From positions 29,564 through 93,563 of the forward strand of contig DIYF01000106.1 in NCBI GenBank assembly GCA_002427745.1: a DNA stretch of 64,000 nucleotides, given 5' to 3'. The notes under the pieces were generated by a model that was not told the DNA's origin, ran no database searches, and worked only from the letters and a program-made list of their open reading frames with translations. Origin of the DNA: Roseivirga sp. UBA6061 (lineage in GTDB: Bacteria > Bacteroidota > Bacteroidia > Cytophagales > Cyclobacteriaceae). The translations under genes were made by a program, and so were the position numbers. Shown in pieces: positions 37,091-44,280 of the stretch; the stretch's first letter is position 1, and each line of letters starts with the position of its first letter.

Positions 37091-39472
37091 TTGGTCGTTA
37101 TAACAGGGAATCCAACCATTGAATTGACAGGTATCTTGACAAGACTTTCTCTCATAGCACTTGGCTTGTTTGTGGTGAGTAGCCTGTACGCCCAGTCTGA
37201 CTGCCGTGATTTCCTGGTGGTTTGTGGCAATGCCGACCTGTCCTTAAACTCCAATGGCACCGGTTCTGATGACTTTTCTAACCCCAATAATCAGCCACCG
37301 GCCTGTGGTTTTGGTGAGAGCCAGAGCCTGTGGCTCAAAGTGCCTATCAGCCGGGATGGTTTTCTGGAATTTGCCATCAGACCTAACAACAATCAGGATG
37401 ATTTTGACTTTGCCATTTATGGCCCCAACGTATCCTGTTCTAACCTGGGAGCTTCCATACGCTGCTCCTCTACCAACCCTCAGGCCGCAGGAGTTTCTGC
37501 TGATACCGGACTCAGAAGTTCAGAAAGCGATGATTCGGAAGGCCCGGGCAGTCTGGGTAATGGTTTTGTCAGTGCCTTACCGGTAAGGGCCGGAGAAGAA
37601 TACATCATTTTAATAGATAACTTCTCTCAGACCAATGCAGGCTTTGAACTGGAATGGAGTTCGGCTTCTCCTTTAATCGATGTACCTGAGGTTGTGGTTG
37701 AAGATGTAGAGGTATGCGATGAAGATGGCGATGGCCTGGTCCCCTTCGACCTCAATCAGCTCAACGATGATATAGCCAATGGAGAGTCTGATGTGGATGT
37801 AACTTATCACAATACAGAAAATGATGCTTTGCTGGGTGAGAACTCTGTAAATGCACGGAACTTTGTTATGAACAGCCCCAGTCAGACACTCTATGCCCGG
37901 GTTACCGCTCAGGGCAGTGGCTGTTCAGGCGTAGGCCGCTTTACTATCAATGTCAACCCTTCTCCTGTGTTAACTGAAATAAGTGGCAGTCAGTCTATAT
38001 GTCCATCGGTTGGCAGAGTACCTTATACGGCCACGGCCATGGGAGCAGATACCTATGAATGGTTTGTGGAGGGAGGTGTCATTGCTTCCGGTCAGGGTAC
38101 AGCAGATATTGTGGTGGACTGGGGAGGGCCTAATGATGATGCCCTGATTAAACTGGTAGGGAAGAGTAATGCAGGCTGTACCAGCGATACCTTGAGATTG
38201 CCGGTGAAAATTAACCTGGAGCTGGACCCGGTACTTCCTCAGGGGCCGGTGCAGGTCTGCTTTTTAGACAGGTTGAATACCACTTACAGCATTCCCCAGG
38301 TGCCGGGGTCAGAGTACAACTGGTCAGTGGAAAACGGCCAGATTCTGGGTGCCTCTGATGGTAATGAGATTGCTGTTCGCTGGAATGACGGTGCCACATC
38401 AGGCAGGGTGTCTTACCGGGAGTTTAATCCCACGATTACTGACTGTGAGGGCTTTTCTGATATACTTAATGTGCAGTTGCTGGAAGAAATCACAGTGGAT
38501 GTCTTACAGATTAATCCGCTTTGTAATGGCGATACCAATGGCACCATAGATCTGAGTCTTACGGGTATAACAGGGGCTGCCTCTGTAGCCTGGAGTGACG
38601 GAGGTGCTGGTTTAAGCAGAGATAACCTTGGTGCCGGAGACTACACCTATACCGTGACGGATGCCACCGGCTGTCAGGTGCAGGGCCTTGTCGCATTGAC
38701 TGAACCGGATCTGCTTATGATAAACCTCATTGAACCGGTGATGACACGTTGTTTTGAAAGTACAGATGGGGGTATCATTGTGAGTGTAGCGGGAGGAACT
38801 CCCGGATACCGGTATACCGTGAATGGGCAGAGCGGAGTAGTGACCGGAGGCCAACTTGAAATACTTAATCTGGGAAGGGGGGACTACGAACTGGTAGTAC
38901 TGGATGAAAACAATTGTGAAGCAAGGCTACCCTTTACGGTGGCGGCACCACCACGACTTGAACCAGACCTGGAAAGCCTTCAGGTGATGCAGGCTTGCCC
39001 CGGACAAGCGGATGGCGGTGCAAGGATTGAAGCTACAGGGGGTACACCTGATTACAGTTTTTTGTGGACCCCGGTGAATCAGCTGACAGCTGAGGCGGTG
39101 GATCTGGCCAAGGGAGACTATACCGTTTTTATTACAGATGCCAATGGTTGCCAGACATCGCTCGATGTGGCTGTAGGTGAACTGATTCCGAGAGTAGATC
39201 TGCCCAACGCCTTTAGCCCTAATGGAGACGGAGAGAATGACAGCTTTGCTCCGCTGACAAATTGCTTCCTGAGCGATTACCGTTTTCAGGTTTTCAACCG
39301 CTGGGGAAATACCGTCTTTTTTACCGATGACCAGCATGCCGGCTGGGACGGTCGTGTTAATGGTCAGCCCGCACCAGACGGCCGGTACTCCTACAAGCTT
39401 ACCTACCAGATTATCGTAAATGATCAGCTGATTCAGGAGTCCTTTCAGGGTGTTTTGCGACTTTTTCGATGA
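37091..39472 (+). CDS. Large secreted adhesin-like protein with SprB-type repeats and T9SS type B (gliding-motility) C-terminal domain
   Basis: About 793 residues. A signal peptide (LSLIALGLFVVSSLYAQ) precedes an N-terminal beta-sandwich of the kind opening many Bacteroidota surface proteins (CRDFLVVCGNADLSLNSNGTG, about 18-38). PKD/Ig-like strands follow, then three SprB-like repeats (about 470-690), each with the pattern C-x-G-x(2)-D-G-x-I...GGTPxYxY...GDYxxxVxDxNxC. The last 80 residues are the type B domain: LPNAFSPNGDGENDSFAP, FQVFNRWGNTVFFTDD, AGWDGRVNGQPAPDGRYSY. No ATG is in frame; the start is TTG at 37091 or TTG at 37124. It is likely surface-exposed and linked to adhesion or gliding. 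Confidence 0.85.
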   Translation: MVVITGNPTIELTGILTRLSLIALGLFVVSSLYAQSDCRDFLVVCGNADLSLNSNGTGSDDFSNPNNQPPACGFGESQSLWLKVPISRDGFLEFAIRPNNNQDDFDFAIYGPNVSCSNLGASIRCSSTNPQAAGVSADTGLRSSESDDSEGPGSLGNGFVSALPVRAGEEYIILIDNFSQTNAGFELEWSSASPLIDVPEVVVEDVEVCDEDGDGLVPFDLNQLNDDIANGESDVDVTYHNTENDALLGENSVNARNFVMNSPSQTLYARVTAQGSGCSGVGRFTINVNPSPVLTEISGSQSICPSVGRVPYTATAMGADTYEWFVEGGVIASGQGTADIVVDWGGPNDDALIKLVGKSNAGCTSDTLRLPVKINLELDPVLPQGPVQVCFLDRLNTTYSIPQVPGSEYNWSVENGQILGASDGNEIAVRWNDGATSGRVSYREFNPTITDCEGFSDILNVQLLEEITVDVLQINPLCNGDTNGTIDLSLTGITGAASVAWSDGGAGLSRDNLGAGDYTYTVTDATGCQVQGLVALTEPDLLMINLIEPVMTRCFESTDGGIIVSVAGGTPGYRYTVNGQSGVVTGGQLEILNLGRGDYELVVLDENNCEARLPFTVAAPPRLEPDLESLQVMQACPGQADGGARIEATGGTPDYSFLWTPVNQLTAEAVDLAKGDYTVFITDANGCQTSLDVAVGELIPRVDLPNAFSPNGDGENDSFAPLTNCFLSDYRFQVFNRWGNTVFFTDDQHAGWDGRVNGQPAPDGRYSYKLTYQIIVNDQLIQESFQGVLRLFR

Positions 39473-39573
39473 TTTCAGTGGCTGCGCTACAGTAAAACCT
39501 CAGATGCTTTCAGGGCTGCTCTCATCGTTGCAAATGAGAGGCTGGTTACGCGAATCTGCGTTTAAAGAAAAAT

Positions 39574-39583
39574 CAAACGTTTG
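39574..39583. promoter_or_regulatory. CAAACGTTTG palindrome upstream of the CBM48 gene (LacI-type operator candidate)
   Basis: A perfect 10-bp palindrome with the central CG typical of LacI-family operators, 131 nt before the ATG. The same sequence precedes glgE (49913). A degenerate copy, CAATCGTTTC, is at 39632-39641. Confidence 0.55.
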
Positions 39584-39713
39584 TTATTAAAAACTTACTG
39601 GCAGAGAGTGAGTTAGCTGGCTGATTTTATGCAATCGTTTCATCAAATAATTGCTTCTGAGGTGAACAGACTATTGGTTTTTTGAAAAACTTTGTTCCGT
39701 AATCATTAGAGTT

Positions 39714-40022
39714 ATGAGCATTAAGAAACAGTATTTAAAAACTAAGCCACAGGCGAACGTTACTTTCGAGCTTCCTAAAGAAGCTGCTGCTGAAGCAACT
39801 AAAGTTACTTTGGTAGGTGAGTTCAACGATTGGAGCGAAACTGCTACTGAGCTGAAGAAGTTAAAGTCTGGTACTTTTAAAACTACTATCAAACTGGAGT
39901 CAGGTAAAGATTACCAATTCCGTTACCTCATTGATGGTAAAGTTTGGGAGAACGATTGGGCGGCTGATGCCTACGTTGCCAACAACCTGACTTTCGAAGA
40001 AAACTCTGTAGTAACCGTTTAA
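39714..40022 (+). CDS. Stand-alone CBM48 (AMPK glycogen-binding-like) mini-protein
   Basis: A 102-residue protein that is almost entirely one early-set carbohydrate-binding module. VTLVGEFNDWSE (30-41), TFKTTIKLESGKDYQFRYLIDGKVWENDW (about 54-82) and ADAYVANNLTFEENSVV follow the CBM48 pattern, with the two Trp and the Lys/Asn that bind alpha-glucan. It has no catalytic part and no signal peptide. Codons are strongly biased (GCT, ACT, AAC, TTC, GGT), as in very highly expressed genes and unlike its neighbours. It shares the CAAACGTTTG operator with the glgE operon 10 kb away, so I infer a glycogen-bound structural or regulatory protein. Confidence 0.85.
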   Translation: MSIKKQYLKTKPQANVTFELPKEAAAEATKVTLVGEFNDWSETATELKKLKSGTFKTTIKLESGKDYQFRYLIDGKVWENDWAADAYVANNLTFEENSVVTV

Positions 40023-40310
40023 TCAGGATTCTGCGATAGAATTCGTAATGAAGCCGGAAAGCACAAAGAATCAGGAAGTTTGACTTTGATGGCGTAGCAC
40101 TGCTATGGCGATAAGTTGAACGAGGCGAAGCATCTGATTCAAAGAGATTTCCGGATGGAATAGAAAGTTTATTGCATATTCCGGATTTAATCTCGCCTGA
40201 GAGCTACGGAATAATCTGCCAGGCAGATTCAAAGATTCCATAGGTGTGTCCTGAGAGGTCAGGACCAGAGAGCAGCCGTGCATCCCTGATGTGTCGGCTG
40301 TTTTTGTTTT
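40023..40310 (+). ncRNA. Structured untranslated RNA (long 3' UTR or separate sRNA) ending in a strong terminator
   Basis: No ORF is credible here, yet successive self-complementary arms are present: GAATCAG (40068-40074) with CTGATTC (40134-40140); GAGATTTCCGGA (40144-40155) with TCCGGATTTAATCTC (40180-40194); AATCTGCC (40213-40220) with GGCAGATT (40222-40229); GTCCTGA (40248-40254) with TCAGGAC (40259-40265). They end in the terminator CAGCCG (40273-40278)/CGGCTG (40295-40300) and a T run (40301-40310). It follows the CBM48 stop directly and is probably its 3' UTR or a processed sRNA. Confidence 0.55.
40273..40310 (+). terminator. Intrinsic terminator closing the CBM48 transcript
   Basis: CAGCCG...CGGCTG outer stem with an inner GCATC/GATGT helix, followed by TTTTTGTTTT. 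The convergent nucleotidyltransferase gene stops at 40319. Confidence 0.8.
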
Positions 40311-40318
40311 TGAGGAGG

Positions 40319-40813
40319 TCAGCTATTAGGGTTGTGTCTTTTCAATTGCTCAATATCTTCTTTGTCAATTGAACGACCCAAGCTTGTTTTATTGATTATC
40401 AGATCACTGTACCCAATAACATAAAGGTCTGTTTCTCCCAATGAGATGGTTTTGACATTTTTGTAACTCTCTACAAAAGAAGGTAAACCGGTCATTTGAG
40501 GTAAGAACTCTGTCCTGAATATGTCGTGATTAATTCTAAGGTAATTGTTTCGATCAAAGATTATATCGTCAAGCCCGTTAATGCCTAGTTTATTGAGTGC
40601 TTTTGTCAGGTTTGTGAAGTTGATTAGGGTAGGGTTGTACCAAAAGTCGATGTCATGTTTTATTTCAGGCAGAGAACTGTTGTAGACACCAGAAACTCTG
40701 TAATAACCATATGTTGCCACGGCAACACCACCAATAATCATGTATTCAACAGATTCTTCATTCAAGGTTTTTGCGACTTTCGTCAGAGATTCCCGGATGT
40801 CATTATTGATCAT
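40319..40813 (-). CDS. Nucleotidyltransferase-fold protein (minimal NTase, AbiEii/MNT-like), possible toxin
   Basis: A 164-residue protein with the polymerase-beta NTase signature: MIIGGVAVATYGYYR (GG at 28-29), then an insert and HDIDFWYNPT, whose D54 and D56 are the metal-binding DxD. A C-terminal part (DLIINKTSLGRSIDKEDIEQLK) matches the helix pattern of AbiEii-like/DUF6036 NTases, where K and D contact nucleotide. Such proteins transfer NMP to tRNA, protein or drugs; several are type II/IV toxins. It overlaps the 66-residue upstream gene by 11 nt, a gene arrangement typical of toxin-antitoxin pairs. The function is inferred from fold and layout. Confidence 0.7.
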   Translation of the reverse strand: MINNDIRESLTKVAKTLNEESVEYMIIGGVAVATYGYYRVSGVYNSSLPEIKHDIDFWYNPTLINFTNLTKALNKLGINGLDDIIFDRNNYLRINHDIFRTEFLPQMTGLPSFVESYKNVKTISLGETDLYVIGYSDLIINKTSLGRSIDKEDIEQLKRHNPNS

Positions 40814-41003
40814 CTGTTGGCCACTTTAATTCTACCCACTTGATATGATCATTATCATAAGAAGGCGTATACTCAGACAAGGAACTGTAGAAATCCATTA
40901 AGTCAAGAACCCGAACCAGAGCCTCCTCCAGACTTTTTGCCGGTTTACGCTCATAAGACGCTTTGAGGTCGTTGACATTATCGAATACTTCTACACTAGG
41001 CAT
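40803..41003 (-). CDS. Small protein upstream of and overlapping the nucleotidyltransferase (candidate partner/antitoxin)
   Basis: A 66-residue acidic protein (MPSVEVFDNVNDLKAS...). It has one predicted helix pair (SLEEALVRVLDLMDFYSSL) and a C-terminal IKWVELKWPTDD. I do not recognise a DNA-binding domain. It is too short for a HEPN domain, which is the usual partner of MNT toxins. Its stop lies 11 nt inside the NTase gene, so the two are translationally coupled. A role as antitoxin or substrate adaptor is a guess from the arrangement. Confidence 0.6.
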   Translation of the reverse strand: MPSVEVFDNVNDLKASYERKPAKSLEEALVRVLDLMDFYSSLSEYTPSYDNDHIKWVELKWPTDDQ

Positions 41004-41103
41004 ACTATAAAGCTAACGAATTCTACCAGAAAAATGTACCACCCACCCTTAGGCTATAGGTATTGAACTCCATATTAATATTAGTCAGCCAGATACCTGA
41101 CCT

Positions 41104-41826
41104 CTACTCATAATATTCGTAACGTCTCTCGAGAATTTCGGTGACAGGATAGCCTTTGTACTCTTTGAGTTGTCTCAGCCAGTTGCCCTGGTCGTCATAT
41201 TCCAGGTAGGTCGATTTAATGACCACATCGTTTTGATTGGGAGCATTGTTGTCAATGGAAAATGAACTTATATCGCCATGGCTATTGTAGGCATAGGTCA
41301 CATGATTGATAAGCTCTCCCGTAATCTGGTAAGCTTTGGTTTCCATCAGGCGATGGTTTTTCCAGGTCATTTCCGTATGTCCGGTAGCCATGGAATTGGC
41401 GTCATTACCAAAAAAGTCAGCATACTTTCTGATGCCCACTTTCCCCTCACGTTCCTGCACATCAGAAAACCCGGTAATATTACCCTGAGGGTCAATGGCA
41501 TTGATGCGTGTTATGTTTCCTTCATCATCGTAAACGTAGTCGAAACCGGCACTGAGCACATTGGTATCAGAATAGTACCTGCGCTCTGAAATGATGAAGC
41601 CTGTGGTAGTATACTGCTTTATGTTGTATATCTGGTTTCGGGTACCTTTTACCCATTCTCCGTTCTGCTTAGTCGCCTGAAAACCTACTTCGGTCACACT
41701 TTTTACCTGACCTCGCAGGTTGGCACCTGTCCAGCTGTTGTCCTCATTTGGCATATCTCCTGAGCCGCAGGAGAATAGCAGTACCATTACAGAAAAGTAG
41801 CCAAAAGCCCGTATTCCTCTCATCAT
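41104..41826 (-). CDS. Lipoprotein with YD/RHS-like repeats
   Basis: A 240-residue protein with a lipoprotein signal peptide (MMRGIRAFGYFSVMVLLFSCGSG; lipobox LFSC, Cys at about 20). The mature part is made of short beta units of the RHS/YD type: FDYVYDDEGNITRI, VTYAYNSHGDISSF, TYLEYDDQGNWLRQ and RRYEYYE. Such units usually form surface beta-shell structures, but here there are only about five, without a toxin domain. It follows the GH57 gene by 19 nt, so it may be a distal member of the glycogen operon; a functional link is not evident. Confidence 0.75.
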   Translation of the reverse strand: MMRGIRAFGYFSVMVLLFSCGSGDMPNEDNSWTGANLRGQVKSVTEVGFQATKQNGEWVKGTRNQIYNIKQYTTTGFIISERRYYSDTNVLSAGFDYVYDDEGNITRINAIDPQGNITGFSDVQEREGKVGIRKYADFFGNDANSMATGHTEMTWKNHRLMETKAYQITGELINHVTYAYNSHGDISSFSIDNNAPNQNDVVIKSTYLEYDDQGNWLRQLKEYKGYPVTEILERRYEYYE

Positions 41827-41845
41827 TCGGTCTGTTTAAAGGAGG

Positions 41846-44272
41846 CTAAACTACTAAAGCCTCCCTTTTCAAACCAGTCAAATCGATGTTGATTTCAGAG
41901 GCAATCTTCTCAATGAGCGCCATCACGGCCTGTTGTCCGTCAAAAGGCTTCTCATTGGCCTGTATCATATCCCGACCAAAGTTGAAGACATGGTTCTGAA
42001 GATTGACCAGGTTAGGGCTTAACCTGATTCTTTTGGCCAGCTGAATGCTTTGCAGCGTTTCTTCCAGTAGTCTTGTGTTGGAAACGTCTCTGAGGTAATC
42101 AGTGAAGAGTAGCTCCAGCTTGTCGTTCAGATGGCTGTTCAGTGCCTCTTCGTTAAGCTTGATGTCCCACTTTTCTACTTCTTCTACCAGATCTTCAAAT
42201 TTTTCAAGACTGAAATTTCCATTCGAGAGTAACTCATTCAGCTCGATATTGACCACCAGGTCAATGTTCTGCTTCAGCATATCCGGAATCTGTAGCTTAG
42301 CTCCCTTCATAACATTCAGCACATTGTAGTTGCGGTCGTAGATCTTACGATAAGAATCATAAGCAAGCTCCATGCTATGGTCCAGGTATTGATCCACCAG
42401 TTTCATTTGTTCGTCCTTGAACATGCCGAAGAAGCTGAAATTATGCGCCTGGAACTTCTCTTTGATAATATCAATCACCTTAGCAATGTTACTCTGCTCA
42501 AAGGCCTTGCTGAGCGCCTGTTCTATCGGAGAGAATTCTTCCGTAGTGAGGCGGTCGCAGGTACCCCCGATCAAATGGTGCTGACCCACATACAGCACAA
42601 CAAAGCTGAATAGCTTTTTGGAGAGGGTAACTTTAGAGTTTACCTCTGTGGTACCAAAAGCCAGTTTCTGCATGCCGGCACTTTTGCGTTCGTACCAGAG
42701 ACTCTTACAGTCATAATTAAGAACGGTAAGGCTTTGAGGATTATCGGCAAACAGTGAGGCGACAGCATAGTGCATACCCACCTGGGTCAGAGAAAGGGCA
42801 TAGGGTTGAATTTCACGCAGGTAAATGTCTTTCCCGGTTCCTTCCTCGGTTTTGTTACTTTCTGCCTTGTCCAGAATTTCCAGAAAGTCTTCTTCCAGTT
42901 TTACACCAGACTCGCTTTCAGCAAGCTGCATGGCGCGGCTGGCATACTGCAATACCTGTAGTGTTTCTATCCCGGAGATGTCGTTAAAGAACCAGCCGCA
43001 GCTCGCGTACATCAGTTGTGCATGGCGCTGCATTTCCAGCAATCGCATCACCTTGGTTTTTTCAAGGTCAGTAAGCTCTCTCGTGATATGTTTGCTCAGG
43101 AATTTCCTGATGTTGGATTTCGATCTGTTGAGAACTACTGAAATGTAATCATCGCGAATTTTCCAGGGGTCACTTGTAAAGGGCTCCATTTCCTCTTCAA
43201 AGATGGTGATCATCTTTTCCCGGATAAAATCCAGAGACTCGCGCAGAGGCGCTCTCCATTTCTGGTGCCAGTGTCCTTCACCTCCCGTATGGCAGCCGCA
43301 GTTACTTCTCCAGCGTTCTACCCCGTGAACACAGCTCCAGGAACTGTTTTCGTGTATTTCAATCTCATATTCCGGCTCAAAGAGCGAAAGGTATTGTCCG
43401 TAATTGGTGATGGTGGCAGAGCCCTGCTGTTCTATATAGCGAAGGCAGTAGGCCAGGGCCATATCACCGTTTTTATGGTGATGTCCATAGCTTTCTCCGT
43501 CCGTGGCAATGTGCGCCAGCTGATTCTCCAGGTTTGGTTGAAAGGTTTCCAGCAGGTCATGAGCGAAGTTCTTTCCGTTTTCCAGTAAACCTTTAAAGGC
43601 TACGTTCTGAGAGCGTTCACCGTCATAAAAGAAGAGGGCTATCTTCTTGCCAGAGGGAAGCGTATACCAATAGTGGAGGTTAGAATTGACACCATCGTGC
43701 CATGTGTCGGTACCGATTTTCCTGAATCTTTTGGCTTGCCTCGGAGCCAGCAAAGTGTACAGGATACCGTGGTCAGCCATCAATTCCAGTGTTTCGGTAT
43801 CTACGGCAGCTTCTCCCAGCCACATGCCTTCGGGCATTCTGTTAAAGCGCTTCTTAAAATCTTCGATACCCCAGATGATCTGCGTCTCTTTGTCTCTTCG
43901 GTTCGCCAGGGGCATAATCATGTGATTATAGACCTGTGCCACAGCGGAGCCATGCCCTCCGAAGTTTTCCATGCTCTGCTCATCAGAGTCGAGAATGGCC
44001 TGATAGGTAATGGGGGCATGCTGTTCCATCCACGAGAGGAGGGTAGCTCCCATATTGAAGCTGATCTTAGCGTAGTTATTGACGATATCAATGATCTTGC
44101 CTTCATCATTCAATACCCTGGAAAACGCATTCGGGTAATAGCACTCCCGTGTAATGCGCTCATTCCAGTCGTGATAGGGGTAGGCGCTTGGCTGAATCTC
44201 GATTTTTTCCAACCACGCATTCTCTCTCGGGGGCTGATAGAAATGCCCGTGTATACACAAATACCGACTCAT
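41846..44272 (-). CDS. GH57-family glycoside hydrolase (DUF3536 domain protein)
   Basis: An 808-residue protein. The N-terminal catalytic barrel shows HGHFYQPPRENAWL (8-21), NMGATLLSWMEQHAP, GMWLGEAAVDTETLELMADHGI (nucleophile Glu) and ATDGESYGHHH (about 263-273), typical of GH57 4-alpha-glucanotransferase/amylase relatives; the DUF3536 region follows (about 290 onward). It acts on alpha-1,4-glucan, as amylase, transferase or branching-like enzyme. It is the last enzyme of the glgE-mak-glgB operon (8 nt after glgB), so it likely trims or rearranges glycogen. There is no signal peptide; it is cytoplasmic. Confidence 0.88.
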   Translation of the reverse strand: MSRYLCIHGHFYQPPRENAWLEKIEIQPSAYPYHDWNERITRECYYPNAFSRVLNDEGKIIDIVNNYAKISFNMGATLLSWMEQHAPITYQAILDSDEQSMENFGGHGSAVAQVYNHMIMPLANRRDKETQIIWGIEDFKKRFNRMPEGMWLGEAAVDTETLELMADHGILYTLLAPRQAKRFRKIGTDTWHDGVNSNLHYWYTLPSGKKIALFFYDGERSQNVAFKGLLENGKNFAHDLLETFQPNLENQLAHIATDGESYGHHHKNGDMALAYCLRYIEQQGSATITNYGQYLSLFEPEYEIEIHENSSWSCVHGVERWRSNCGCHTGGEGHWHQKWRAPLRESLDFIREKMITIFEEEMEPFTSDPWKIRDDYISVVLNRSKSNIRKFLSKHITRELTDLEKTKVMRLLEMQRHAQLMYASCGWFFNDISGIETLQVLQYASRAMQLAESESGVKLEEDFLEILDKAESNKTEEGTGKDIYLREIQPYALSLTQVGMHYAVASLFADNPQSLTVLNYDCKSLWYERKSAGMQKLAFGTTEVNSKVTLSKKLFSFVVLYVGQHHLIGGTCDRLTTEEFSPIEQALSKAFEQSNIAKVIDIIKEKFQAHNFSFFGMFKDEQMKLVDQYLDHSMELAYDSYRKIYDRNYNVLNVMKGAKLQIPDMLKQNIDLVVNIELNELLSNGNFSLEKFEDLVEEVEKWDIKLNEEALNSHLNDKLELLFTDYLRDVSNTRLLEETLQSIQLAKRIRLSPNLVNLQNHVFNFGRDMIQANEKPFDGQQAVMALIEKIASEINIDLTGLKREALVV

Positions 44273-44280
44273 GAAAAACT

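Noticed and set aside
37091..37124. Possible frameshift at the start of the type B sorting-domain gene (no ATG)
   Set aside because: An ATG at 37075 is in another frame and stops after 15 codons; a TTG start with an intact signal peptide explains the gene, so no break needs to be assumed.
40259..40277. GTCAGGACC...AGCAGCC resembles the conserved core of SRP (4.5S) RNA
   Set aside because: The GTCAGGAC part pairs with GTCCTGA just upstream to make its own hairpin, the GGAA-type loop and flanking helix are missing, and the 5' and 3' halves do not pair as in SRP RNA.
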